A stretch of DNA of 64,000 nucleotides from Pseudorasbora parva (lineage: Eukaryota > Chordata > Actinopteri > Cypriniformes > Gobionidae), in assembly GCF_024679245.1 (NCBI RefSeq), contig NC_090173.1, forward strand, positions 24,892,660 through 24,956,659, written 5' to 3'. A model generated the notes under the pieces. It had not been told where the DNA came from, ran no database searches, and was given only the letters and a program-made list of their open reading frames with translations. The position numbers were made by a program, and so were the translations under genes. Below, piece by piece: positions 20,478-33,000 of the stretch (position 1 is the first letter of the stretch; every line of letters starts with the position of its first letter).

Positions 20478-21896
20478 ATGAAATGCACACAGAAACGTAA
20501 GGGGGCGTATAGAAAGTGCGCTCATCCGTGTCCCAGGTTTCTCACACCTGAGGACACGCATACCCTTTGTGTGCTCTGCCTGGGGGAAGAGCACACACGG
20601 GAGGTTCTCGAGGGGGCTTCCTGCGCGATCTGCGAGCGTTTTCCGCTGAGGACGCTCCGCACTCGTTTTGGCCTTCTTCTTGAGGGAAGAAGAGCCAGCA
20701 TCTGGGAGCGGTCCCGCTCATGCCGAGGCTGAGCGGCGCCGTCTGTCCTGGGGCTCCCAGATGGACCTGGCTCATCGTCTGGAGAGCACAGTGCTCGCGG
20801 ACGATCAGCCAGGTCGTGAGGGCAGGCTGACGGAGGAGGAGTCGGATGGAGACTCGTGCTCTTCCAGTAGATCAGAGGATGGCTGTGGATGAGGAGAATG
20901 AGGCTGAGGCCGAATCCTCCCAGCCATCCTGCCCCGTGTATGGGGAGCTGCTGGATGAGATGGGGCGCGCGGCACTGAGACTTCAGCTGCCGTGGCAGAG
21001 AGCCAGGGGAGAGGCCGCCCGCCCTGACAAATTGGGTGATCGGTTTCTCCCCGACCATAGCCGCCCAGCTCCCGGGAGCCTTCCATTCCTCCCCGACCTT
21101 CACAAGCAGGTCGTGGGGGCATGGAAGAAACCCTACTCGGCGCGAATCCAAGCGAAATTAAAACGCTGATGTCGAGGGATTGGCCGAGGCAGGGTATGTG
21201 TCGATGCTGCCCATTGACGAGACGTTCGCGAACTATCTCGCGTCTGGGCGGCCATCGACACTGAGAGCTCCGGCCCTGCCATCGAAACCCTTGAAGACGA
21301 CTTCACGTCTTAATGGCAGGGCATACACGTCGGCGGGTCAGGCGGCGGCCTTGCACACGATGTCAGTGTTGCAGGCTTATCAGGCTGACCTAGGCCTACC
21401 CCCTGATGTGATGGCCGAGCACCGCACCACGGATCTCTCTCTCCGGGCGGCCAAACAGACAGCAGTCGCCATCGGACGGTCGATGGCGGCTATGGTGGCC
21501 ACGGAGAGGCATCTGTGGCTTAACCTAGCGGACATCGGGGCGAAATAAAAGGCATTTCTCCTCGATGCCCCGGTCTCACCCTCTGTACTTTTCGGCATCT
21601 CCGCCGAGGCGGTGGTGGGAAGGTTCAGAGAGGCGAGGGCGCGCTCGGCGGCCTATAGAACCTGTATTCTGCTGAGGTCCGGGGTGGCCCAGGGTGTCCC
21701 TGGCCCGTCGAGATCTGAGGATCATCGGCTGGGCCAACGTAGTAGCGTGGCCTCTTGTGTGCCCCCTCCGTGGAGGAGTAGGACGCAGAAGAGGCGGGAC
21801 ACCCGCAACAGGAGAAGGGACATTGGGGAGAAGAACCGCATCCAGCGCCGGAAGCGAGGCGGTGAGTCTCCGCCCCCGAGGACGCAGAGGATGTAA
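20478..21896 (+). pseudogene. D2 Gag-like gene, frameshifted
   Basis: Begins ATG at 20478 with a Cys/His-rich N-terminus (CAHPCPRFLTPEDTHTLC, CLGEEH, CAIC) typical of fish DIRS Gag. The frame then moves three times (near 20690, 20850 and 21170). Later pieces include FLPDLHKQVVGAWKKPYSAR and APALPSKPLKTTSRLNGRAY, also recognisable in D4, and a basic Arg-rich tail (21770-21890). An in-frame TAA at 21546-21548 cuts the last part. In related elements Gag forms the RNA-binding particle; this copy cannot make a full protein. D3 holds a related gag start at 43130. Confidence 0.8.
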
Positions 21897-24401
21897 TGTG
21901 TGTCCCTTCCTTTATCTTCCTTCTCTCCCCGGGCGCGCTTTACACCAAGCCGGGCGGGCCTATGATGAGCGGATGTGAGACTCTGACGGCCTTGCCAGGC
22001 CGGGGTGTGAGAGCGTCCCACCCTCAGGTTAGTGTGCCGAATCATGCATGTTACATGAAGCGATGAGGCACTGAAGACAGCGGGTGAGTCCCCTTTTTAG
22101 GGCAAACATTCTTTCTTTTCAAAGCCGTATGTTTGGACTCTATGCTTCCCTGAGGGATGTGGGTTTTTTTTGCAAAAAATGTGTAACAATTGGAGTTTGG
22201 GCCTGTAGTTCCCCTGTTAAGGTGGCTAGAACGATGTTTGTGATAAACACAGAGTGTTTATGTAGGCTGTATGTTTGCTAGCGTAGCAACGGTAGTTTAT
22301 AAGGCTGTTTCTCTTCTGGATATATGTAATATGAACAGTTGAGGCCACCGCACATGCCGCGGCGTGTAGCGGCGATGTAAACTGATGTACGTTCTCCTAG
22401 CAAACTTTTTTAGCCATAGCCACCTTTGGGTAGTGTTAGCACCTCTGCTAGTAAAATGTCTAGATGAATATGTGAGGTCAGACAAGCACATGAACTGCAG
22501 TAAGGTCTGTCCCAGCCCTTTTTAGGGCCTTTGTTTGTGGGGTTCAATCAGACCGATGCTAGTGCATCAAGTTGGCCTAGGCTGTTGATGGGATGGCGGT
22601 GGCGTCTCGCGGTGGCATGTCGCCCTTGCAGTTGCCCCGGGCCCCTGAAGGTAGTCCCGCAGGGGCTTTTATCCCTATCCGGCCTCCCCGCAGTTTAGGG
22701 TCGTCTGGCCAATGCCCACCCCCCTTTTGCATTTGGGGTTTTTTATTAATGCACAAAGGTGTGTAGCAGAATGGATAGCGACTCTGCCAGTGGTCGTGGG
22801 AACGGGGTAGGCGTCTCTTCGCGGGTGCGTAGTTAGACTGGTTTTGCTAACCCTGCCCCCCAGAGCTTAGTGTGGCCGCCACTTTCGGGCAGCCCCCCGG
22901 CCTGGTTCAGGAGACGGCCGGTTGTGTATGTTCAATATTTCACCTCTTGCTCTGTGTCTTCTGCTCCACCTTTTTAGGGCTCGGGTCGAGCTGTACTTCG
23001 CAACCATCGGAAAGCATGGGTTGGTAGGATGCTCCCCTGGAGCCAAAACACTGCCACAGCTGACGCCCTTGCGCGGACGGCGGACCGCTGGACATCCAGA
23101 TGGCCGCCCTGGAGGCAGGTGGCGTAAGTTGTACTCCTCTCGCTTTAGAGGGTTCAAGGCGTTTTATGCTGAGTGCACTGCTGTGGGCAATGTGTTTTAG
23201 GTCCACGCTGATAGGCGCTGCCTGGGAGACTGCGCCGTCACAGAGGGCTTCTACGGGCCGCTGGGGCGGACCATCTATAGAAGGCCGGCTGGCGGGGAGA
23301 CGCCAGCCGAGGCAGTCCGGGCAGTTAACTCTGGGTCAGGTGGTAGGCCTCAGTAGGCCTCCCTGCGGGTGAGTCCCCAGGTAGTAACTGGATATCCAGT
23401 CCTCATCAGCCAGCAGACAAGCCACTGTCAGCCTGACTTTGAGGGCTCGCTGAGTTTCAGCACGCCTCAGACGGCGTCCCTTGAGGGGGTAGCCTAGGGT
23501 TCCGACCACTGGGTGCCAGGATCTAGGTCGCTTTAGGCCTCCTGTAGGGTGAGCCCCGGTTCCCAGGTCCTACAACAGTGTGTATGGTTGCTAGCTAGGC
23601 AGCTAGCATGGTCTGCTGTCAGGGGCAGGCCTCTTCTGGCCCTCCTGAGGTTGTTCCCCAGCCCTGCGGGGTTTCCGGTGGGATTTGCCATCGGATAAGC
23701 ACCGTCTGTCACCAGTCTAACAGGGAACTGCCTTTCGGCAATAGGCCTCTCCAGGACCCTTGAGGACCGGAGGACTCGGGGCCTCCCGGTTAGATCAGTC
23801 CATAGGCCTTCCGGCCTCCTGAGCACCCCTGTAATATATGTGTTCAGTAGATCCTAGGATTGAGCTGAAGAGACTCCCATCACTGGCAAGGGTAAGAAGC
23901 ACTAAGCTGAGTACTGCTCTCCAGGATTCCCATCTCCGAGTTCCGGTCTGAGGAGGACATTGCCAGTTTGCAGGATGCTCATGAGTAAGAGCGATGTCCG
24001 GAGGCTCTGTTTTACAGACAGGGTTGGCAAAGCTGGGGTGTCCCACAGAAGTGATGCCAGGTGAGCCCTCCCTGGTTGCATTCGGTGAAGGTTTTCCCGA
24101 ATAGTGACTGGCTGGGGCGCCCTCGGGTCCCCTATCCACATTCCCTTAAGGGACTCCTTCTGTCGAAGTAGTAGGTCCCAGGCCTTCGAGCAAGCCGAGG
24201 GTAGGAGACTTAATAAACCTCAGATAAGACTTAATAAGGTTCTCTCTTAGGCATATAGCTTGGGCTATGACTGTAGGGAATGGTGTCACTGGCAGCCTGT
24301 GTGGCTCGAGGGGGGTGGTTCAGACTTTCTTTGAACTCTCGTCCAGGCAGTTCCCACTGCCAGTAAGGGGCGTGCACCTCAGCATGGCGGCGTGGGTATA
24401 T
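21897..24401 (+). repeat. D2 long non-coding interior with degenerate GGCCT repeats
   Basis: No coding frame is supported. From about 22680 it is related to D4 in inverted orientation: for example 'GCTCCACCTTTTTAGGGCTCG' with few changes at 22960 and, complemented, near 54430-54450; also 'CAGTGGTCGTGG' at 22790 and its complement near 54625. Between about 23270 and 23830 there are repeated modules with GGCCTC...AGGCCT, each roughly 60-110 bp and poorly conserved. The conservation between copies suggests a role in the element's propagation, for example RNA packaging, but this is inference. Confidence 0.7.
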
Positions 24402-24513
24402 CGTTCCCCGTAGCGTCAGCTGACGCAGCTTGAGTTCCCTTTCGAAAGGGAACATCCCCGGTTACGTATGTAACCTTAGTTCCCTGAGAACAGGCAACGA
24501 GACGCTGCGTCAG
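24402..24513. repeat. D2 internal complementary region (ICR)
   Basis: The left half (24402-24453) is the inverted complement of the element's left tip (20241-20292) with about two mismatches. The right half (24454-24513) is the inverted complement of the right tip (24704-24765). The two complements are fused at GGGAAC/ATCCCCGG. In DIRS-type elements this region templates completion of the ends and a circular intermediate. Confidence 0.85.
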
Positions 24514-24542
24514 ATGGCCATGCTTCAAGGTGTGCCTGCCCA

Positions 24543-24715
24543 CAGTCCCTTCAGACGAAGCGGATAGCGTCATGTTGGCACTGTGCCCTTTTATACTTCC
24601 TGGTCGCACGGTGATGACATCACCAGCTGCCGACGGTCAGTAGGATTGTGATTTGATAGCGATTTCAGACACCTGTCACGCTGAAGGCGTTCCCCGTAGC
24701 GTCAGCTGACGCAGC
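24543..24715 (-). repeat. D2 right inverted terminal repeat
   Basis: Inverted copy of 20267-20437, including CGGATAGCGTCATGTTGGCA and the complemented TATA box. Confidence 0.85.
24588..24595 (-). promoter_or_regulatory. D2 right TATA box, minus strand
   Basis: CTTTTATA on + is TATAAAAG on -, the mirror of 20385-20392. It would point transcription inward, antisense to gag. Confidence 0.5.
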
Positions 24716-24768
24716 GTCTCGTTCCCTGTTCTCAGGGAACTAAGGTTACATACGTAACCCGGGACGTT

Positions 24769-24957
24769 TTCCTAGTGCTTGGACTACATTTATCACAATC
24801 ACTCTACAAGAGTGTACAGTGAGTTTCTCAGGGGTTCAAATGTAAAAAAGCAGCATATATAACCTAACAGTAATTTTAATAAAACAATTAGTATACACAC
24901 TAATGTTAACTTGCAAAATAACAGGGTGTTCAAATACTTATTTTCCTCACTGTATAA
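24769..24957. mobile_element. Right-end fragment of a Tc1-like element
   Basis: Ends '...TTCAAATACTTATTTTCCTC ACTGTA', a right terminal repeat typical of another fish Tc1 family (a related left end is at 32806). Its left part may have been displaced by D2. No transposase is present. Confidence 0.5.
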
Positions 24958-25366
24958 TACACACAATGTAACACCACATAATTTAAAAAAGGAAGAAGAA
25001 AAAAGACGTAGGAACTTCTTAGAAGATTTATACTGATAAATATATTTCACAGTGTTTTGGTTCATTTTTGTGCACATGAGCCAGGAAGATGTTCAAGGAG
25101 ATGGAGACAGAAAAGCACATCCTGTTTTTTTTTTCTTTAGTTATCAAAGGCATGACATTTTGTAGTAATTTTTAATGTACACAAATACAATTACTGTAAA
25201 TAATGGAGTGTGAGTGTTTCCACTGCTCAGGGAAAAATCCAAGAGATCGCGCCTGCGGCTTGCACACGCGCATTATATATCAGTTCTAGCAATGCTAATT
25301 TGAGATTATAGCCTGTTCATTATCAAAATAAAATACAGTTAACCGAACATGTATGATGTTCTGCAG
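24958..25366. other. Non-coding stretch, nothing recognised
   Basis: AT-rich sequence leading to the exon-like segment at 25367. Confidence 0.35.
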
Positions 25367-25435
25367 GCTTTATGTTCACAGCTGCTGAGCGCAGATTTCA
25401 GCATGATGCTTCAGTTAACGGTCATGAAGTGCAAG
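25367..25435 (+). CDS. Candidate internal exon, unknown protein
   Basis: A 69-bp, phase-0 segment framed by a splice acceptor (TTCTGCAG before it) and a strong donor (AAG then GTGAGA after it). The frame encodes ALCSQLLSADFSMMLQLTVM and CK. It joins in phase to the candidate exon at 25759. I do not recognise the protein. It could be the end of a host gene or of an old DNA transposon. No upstream exon was found, so function is unknown. Confidence 0.25.
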
Positions 25436-25758
25436 GTGAGATGTGTAGCTAAACTAAACAGCTGTGTTACGATAGTTTTAAACGAGCGACAGAAACAATC
25501 AGTTTGCAAAACATTTATTATAAAAGTAACTTTCCCCAACACTGATTACTATTATATAATTAGTATCTCATGGATTGATATTTTGCTATCTAATGCAAAG
25601 ACATTCAATCCTTTTAAGTGTGTATATTATTTGTACAAATATATTTGAATTTAATACTGTATATTTTACTGTATATTAATTCATTTATTTATTTATTTTT
25701 GTGAGATTATGATTTGTGTGTATTAAAGTTTAAGGGCGCATCTTGTGTCTTTACACAG

Positions 25759-25857
25759 AATTTGGACAGCACAGATTATCTGGACACTTTCGGACTCAAA
25801 ATAGAAGACTTAGAGAAGAATAGACTGTGGTGGTGTGAAACTGAAGTGCCAGTATAA
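25759..25857 (+). CDS. Candidate terminal exon, unknown protein
   Basis: Preceded by a pyrimidine-rich acceptor (TTGTGTCTTTACACAG). The 32 codons then a TAA encode NLDSTDYLDTFGLKIEDLEK then NRLWWCETEVPV, a composition that looks more protein-like than the surrounding frames. The 323-bp gap to the previous candidate exon starts GTGAGA and ends ACAG, a plausible intron. No poly-A signal was assigned. Identity unknown. Confidence 0.25.
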   Translation, partial: NLDSTDYLDTFGLKIEDLEKNRLWWCETEVPV

Positions 25858-25956
25858 AGTAGAACTTTAAGCCATCCGGTGTTTTAAGTAAACAGTAGTT
25901 TCGTGTTTTGACACATACCAACAGAGTACAGACTTTTATTTTGGGAACAGGGAAGA

Positions 25957-26450
25957 GTGAACAGAGAACTTGGGGAAGAGAGAACAGTGAACATTAGCCC
26001 AGTTCTCTATTCCCTCCACTGGCTCCCAGTTCGTTACCGTGTTGATTTAAAAAACATTTTTTTTTTGCCTTTTATAGCTTTTAATGGCCTTACGCCACCT
26101 TATTTATCTGAAATTTTAAGTGTCCACCGTCCAAACAGAGCCCTCCGGTCGGCTGACCAGATGAAACTAATTGTTCCGAGGTCCTGTTCCAAGCAGTGGG
26201 GCAATCGTTCATTTGCTGTTGCTGCTTCTAAACTCTGGAACACTTTACCTGTAGACTTGCGTGTTCTTACAGACCCGGCCCTGTTCAAGTCCAGGTTAGA
26301 GACGCATTTATTTAGACAGACATTTAACAAACTGTAGCACTGTGTCACTTTCAGATTTTTAGCCTTCCTTGGTGTGTTTTTGTGTAATTGCTTAATTTAT
26401 TATATAGTTTAGATGTTCTCATTTTTTAAATGTAAAGCACCTTGGTCCTA
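25957..26450 (+). pseudogene. 5'-truncated LINE fragment (C-terminus of a non-LTR retrotransposon ORF2)
   Basis: 25957-26337 encodes the extreme C-terminus of a LINE polyprotein with the hallmark SLHWLPVRYRVDLK, then ALRSADQMKLIVPR and SKLWNTLPVDLRV, ending THLFRQTFNKL and a stop. The L2 element in this window has the matching KLHWLPMAARIKFK and HLKTHLFH regions, so this is an L2/Rex-type relative rather than the same copy. The endonuclease and RT core are missing, as expected for the 5' truncation common in LINE insertions. A short 3' tail ('AAATGTAAAGCACCTTGG') runs into a microsatellite. Confidence 0.75.
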
Positions 26451-26454
26451 CTTT

Positions 26455-26631
26455 TGGTTGTTGGTTGGTTGGTTGGTTGGTTGGTTGGTTGGTTGGTTGG
26501 TTGGTTGGGTGGGTGGGTGGATGGATGGATGGATGGATGGATGGATGGATGGATGGATGGATGGATGGATGGATGGATGGATGGATGGATGGATGGATGG
26601 ATGGATGGATAGATAGATGGATGGATAGATG

Positions 26632-26712
<81 letters not shown>
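26455..26712. repeat. Composite tetranucleotide microsatellite
   Basis: Successive blocks of (GGTT)n, (GGGT)n, (GGAT)n and (GATA)n with a mixed junction near 26608-26632. It begins directly after the LINE tail, suggesting it grew from that tail. The long WMDG and SIYL frames here are repeat artefacts. Confidence 0.95.
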
Positions 26713-28677
<1,965 letters not shown>

Positions 28678-28879
28678 TTTATATTGTAAAACAGCAATGA
28701 CTGAGCTGACAAAATAAAATCACATAAAAAAATAAAATAAACTGCATTGAAAGGACTTTTTGTCTTTGGGTTATTAAGCCTAACTGGTCTAAGATCATGC
28801 TTGTAAACACATTCATTCAATTTTATTGGTTTTATGCTGAGTTACTTGCATTTTTCTTCATCTCTTAAACCTAACCCTC

Positions 28880-29622
28880 ATTGAAACATTTATGCTTATG
28901 GTACTTTTCAAAAGTTTGAGGTCAATATAATTTGGTTTTAAGAGATCGATACTTTTAATCAGCAAGGATGCATACAATTTATCAAGTGACAGTAAAGACA
29001 ATTTATGACGTTACCAAAAATAAAATAAAATAAAAATAAAGAATGACTTCTAATATGGATCACATGACACTGAAACCTGGAGTAAATGTTTGTCACATTC
29101 ACTACGAAGGAAAACTAGTGCGAGGACTCAAGTGCAGTAAAGAGGATAATTATAAAAAAATAAAACAAACTCAAAACAAATCCCATGAGGGAAAAAAAAA
29201 CACATAATCAGAAAAACAAAATACAAAACTGAAACAAACCTGCAGAGATCACAGGGAACCAGGAGATGTAGACAATACAACGATCCAACAAAGACTAACA
29301 AACACAAGGAGCTTAAGAAGGGAAGAAATCAAGAGGGAACAGGTCGGGCAAACGAAATCAATAACCAGATAACGGGGAGGGATCAAGACAATGACAGCAC
29401 ATGGCCACTATAACAAAACCCACATGTGCACACGAGACAGGACATGTGACAATGTTATTTTAAATAATAAATAATAATACATTTTAAAATATTTTAAAAT
29501 AGAAAACAATTATTTTAAATTGTAATACTATTTCCCAATGTTACTCTTTTTTTAAATTATTTACTGTATTGTTATTATAATTATTCCTTTAAAAAAAAAA
29601 AAATGCAGCCTTGGTGAGTATA
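28880..29622. repeat. AT-rich palindromic interspersed repeat, split by a solo LTR
   Basis: The left arm reads 'TTTTCAAAAGTTTGAGGTCA', 'CAGCAAGGATGCATAC' and 'GACAGTAAAGAC'; the right arm after the LTR includes 'AATGCAGCCTTGGTGAG'. The arms face each other as in other copies of this abundant cyprinid repeat (4021-4110/5444-5535, 51930-52073/56088-56130). Tc1 copy B begins at its right edge. Confidence 0.6.
29091..29451 (-). mobile_element. Solo LTR (361 bp) with ATGTT target duplication
   Basis: The block has complementary tips TGTCAC...GTGACA and is flanked by ATGTT at 29086-29090 and 29452-29456. No internal region is present, so it is what remains after LTR-LTR recombination. Orientation is inferred as minus because the pyrimidine-rich strand resembles other Gypsy LTRs. 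The TGTCAC start recalls the Gypsy LTR at 12286 but the bodies differ. Confidence 0.8.
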
Positions 29623-31095
29623 TAAATGCATCCAGAAAGTTTTCACAGCACTTCGCTTTTTCCACATTTTGTTATGTTACAGCCTTATTCCAAAATGGAT
29701 TAAATTATTTTCCTCAAAATTCTACAAACAATAGCCCATAATGACCCCTATAATGGGGCACATATTCATAAGTATTCACAGCCTTTGTCCAATACTTTAT
29801 TGAAGCACCTTTGGCACCAATTACAGCCTCAAGTCTTTGATGCTAGAAGCTTGGCACACCTATTTTTGGCCATTCTTCTCCCATTATTTTTTTCAGGATC
29901 TCTCAAGCTCAGTCAGGTTGGATGGGGAGCATCAGTGCACAGTCATTTTTAGATATCTCCAGAGATTTTCAGTCGGGTTCAAGTCTGGGCTCTGGCTGGG
30001 CCACTCAAGGGCATTCACAGAGTTGTCCTGTAGCCACTTCTTTATCTTCTTGGCTGTGTGCTTAGGGTTGATGTCTTGTTGAAAGAAGAACCTTCACCCG
30101 AGTCTGAGGGTGATCTGGAGCAGGTTTTTATTAAGGATGTCTCTGTACATTGCTGCATTCCTCTTTCCCTCAATCCTGACTAGTCTTCCAGTTGATGCCA
30201 CTGAAAAACATCCCCACAGCATGATGCTGCCACCACCATGCTTCACTATAAGGATGGTATATGCCAGGTGATGAGTGGTGCCTGGTTTCCTCCAGACATG
30301 ACACTTGCCATTCAAGCCAAAAACTTAAATCTTTGTTTCATCAGACCAAAAATTTTTGCCTGCTGATAGTCCTGCTACCGTCTGGCCACGCTGGCATACA
30401 GGCCTGATTGGTGGAGTGCTGCAGAGATAGTTGTTTTTCTGGAAGGTTCTCCTTTCTCCATAGATAAATGCTAGAGCTTTGTCAGAGTAACCATTGAATT
30501 CTTGGTCACCTAACCTGATAAGGCCCTTCTCTCCTGATCACTCAGTTTGGCTGTGTGGTGAACTATAGGAAGAGTCCAAATGGTCCAAACTTCTTTCATT
30601 TACGGATGATGGGTCCACTGTGCTCATTCAATGCTGCATACATTTTTCGTCAAAATTCTTCCCCAGATATATGACCTGATAGAATACTTTCTCGTCTACA
30701 GTTGTCAATTGTTACAATAAGGTCTGTGGGACCTTATATAGACAGGTGTGTGCCTTTCCAAATCATGTCCAATCAACTGAATTTACCACAGGTGGACTCC
30801 AACCAAGTTGTAGAAACATCTCAAGGATGATCAGTAGAAACAGGATGGATGCACCTGAGCTCAATTTTGAGTGTTATGTCAAAGGCTATGAATACTCACT
30901 GATTTTTGCAGTATTTTTAATATGTAATAAATTTCAAGCAAAATATTTCAAACAAACATCTTTCACATTGTAATTATGGGGTATCGTTTACAGAATTTTG
31001 ACGAAAATAATTAATTGAATTCATTTTGGAATAGGGCTGTAACATAACAAAATGTGGATAAAGTTAAGCACTGTGAATACTTTCCGGATTAACTG
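29623..31095 (-). mobile_element. Tc1-like transposon remnant, copy B (minus)
   Basis: Inverted terminal repeats are present: left AATGCATCCAGAAAGTTTTC and right, complemented, CCGGAAAGTATTCACAG. A TA follows the right end (31096-31097). Both repeats carry the 'CCACATTTTGTTATGTTACA' subterminal block also seen at 9690. The transposase is on the minus strand and broken. Same family as 9657-12285. Confidence 0.85.
30094..30450 (-). pseudogene. Tc1-like transposase fragment (copy B)
   Basis: The minus strand encodes [18 protein letters not shown], then [14 protein letters not shown] and [20 protein letters not shown], the central/C-terminal region of a Tc1 transposase. Frames upstream of it on that strand (complement of 30320-30450) continue the homology but contain stops and shifts. 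The terminal acidic residue region is not intact. Not functional. Confidence 0.75.
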
Positions 31096-32805
31096 TAAGA
31101 TGCTCTTCTCAAAATACTTATGAAAAAAATCCCCAAAAGTGACCAGTAACATCGAATCCATCCGCCAAAGATTATAATATATTTCAAATATTGCCGCCGG
31201 AAGAAACGTCACGTCAGCTTTGACAGCATTGGCTGTCGTTTGTCTCGTGAACAATTGCGTCATTACGTCAGCTTTGATTGTAAAATGCCATTGGCTCTCG
31301 TGTATCTCGTGACCAATTGCGTCATTCAACTTGTTGTGTATCATTTGAATCAGAAATATGAATGAACGAGTCCGTGTGTGTTCTGTTCGCAAAGGAGTGC
31401 GATCATCATTTCAACGACTAAAACATTAAGATCAACTCTGTTCTTCACATGAAGAAATCGTATGACTTCAGAAGACCTGGAATGCAACATGAGTTAATAC
31501 TTTTATACTGTTTTTTGGTCAGTTTTTGCAATAAATACATGTGACTGTACATTTATTTGCCTGTTACTGTTATGTTTTATATTGTTGAGAGTTGGTAGGT
31601 TTAGGGTAGGAGTGGAGTTAGTTACTCCAAAATATAAAATTATGCTATAAATATTCATTCTGTGAGATCAGTCATGGTATAATGTTGCGCACCTGGAATG
31701 GAGAAAAAATATTACCACTTAGCGCCTCTGGTGGATGTTTTACCGCAAAAGTGCAGGTAAACATACCTGGTGGTACATAATTCGGGTGTTGCAAAAATGT
31801 AGGCAGAGTCACGTATTTCCAATGAGCCTGGGTTGGGCAAAATACATTGCCAGAGCAGCTGCAACAGACAATGAAAAACTATGGACAAAATTAAATAAAC
31901 AGTGCAAATTAAATATTTTACAAATCACACAAAGCTCTGACCTGGTCCTGGACCTTTCATTATTCAAAAAAATCCTACATATATACTGGTGTATTTACTC
32001 ATTCATATTGTGGTTAATTTAGTTTTGATCTCAGCTACCAATAAGATACTCTCAGCTCTGTTTGACACATCTTAAATTCTGCAGATTTTGATTCAAAATC
32101 ATGGCAGAAATTATTTAGGTTCACATTGGGCCTGATCATTGCTTATGTCAGAATGTCAAGAGCAATGTGGTGAAATGCTTTTTGTGAAGCTTATTGACTT
32201 TAAACCCCTCAGATAGCACTCATCTGAACAGCGTTTGACTTTAGGAAGGAAAAGGTCAGGCAATCTAACCTTTTAAAGTCAGCTTTTGGTAGCTTAAGAC
32301 TGTGTGGTCTCTTAAGTCAAGCTGTGATCCCATCAACTTATCCCTCTGAAATCTATTTCTGTCTATCTATCCGTGTGAAATGTTAGTATTGCAAACATAC
32401 ACAGACACCCTTTTCTGACCTTTCACCCTTAAATTCTCTCAGTTGAGTTGTTAAAAGCAGAGAGGCTGTGAAGGTTTAGACTCTATATATTAGCAGAACC
32501 TAGACGCCGACCATCTGCTTTTCATCAGGACCAATGGCTAAACAGGTTTAATAATGGTTCTTCTAGATCTTCTCACAGTATTGGTTTTTGCTCTGTATTT
32601 CTCGAGAAAAACTGGGACACCTGCCTTAGATATTGTTTTCTACCTTCAATCCCTTGTTACTTATAGTTATCCCTTTAGGGTCTTAAAGACGTGTAGACAG
32701 ACACACAGTCTCACACCAGAAACATTAATAGACATTGCTTCCTCAGATTTTTTGGAGCCAAATGGATTTTGAATATTACCTACACTACAGTATATGTGTT
32801 TATGT
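31096..32805. other. Non-coding stretch with a short tandem duplication
   Basis: At 31211-31327 two adjacent units of about 56-61 bp share 'CGTCAGCTTTGA', 'TTGGCT', 'CTCGTGA' and 'CAATTGCGTCATT'. The remainder is unremarkable. Confidence 0.45.
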
Positions 32806-33000
32806 ACAGTGGGGCAAAAAAGTATTTAATCAACCAACAATTATGCAAGTTCTCCCACTTAAAAGATGAGAGAGGCCTGTAATTTCATCATATCATATTT
32901 CATGAGAGTCACAACTATGAGAGACAAAATGAGAAAGAAAATCCAGAAAATCACATTGTCTGATTTTTAAAGAACTTATTTGCAAATAATGTATTGGGAT
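32806..33000. mobile_element. Left-end fragment of a Tc1-like element
   Basis: Starts TACAGTGGGGCAAAAAAGTA and continues with 'AAGTTCTCCCACTTAAAAGA' and 'GAGAGGCCTGTAATTT', a terminal and subterminal sequence that is common in fish Tc1 families. No transposase follows. Confidence 0.65.

Larger units (their letters stand above)
20240..24768 (+). mobile_element. D2: gag-only (pol-less) DIRS-like retrotransposon
   Basis: The element is complete at both ends. The left end opens with the palindrome TTCCCTTTCGAAAGGGAA and the right end closes with GGTTACATACGTAACC and GGGACGTT. It has inverted terminal repeats of about 170 bp, a degenerate gag, about 2.4 kb of non-coding DNA where pol would be expected, and an internal complementary region just before the right repeat. 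No RT, RNase H or recombinase peptide is found. D4 has the same organisation, so the two define a non-autonomous family presumably moved by D3-type enzymes. No target duplication is seen, as is usual for DIRS elements. Confidence 0.85.
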
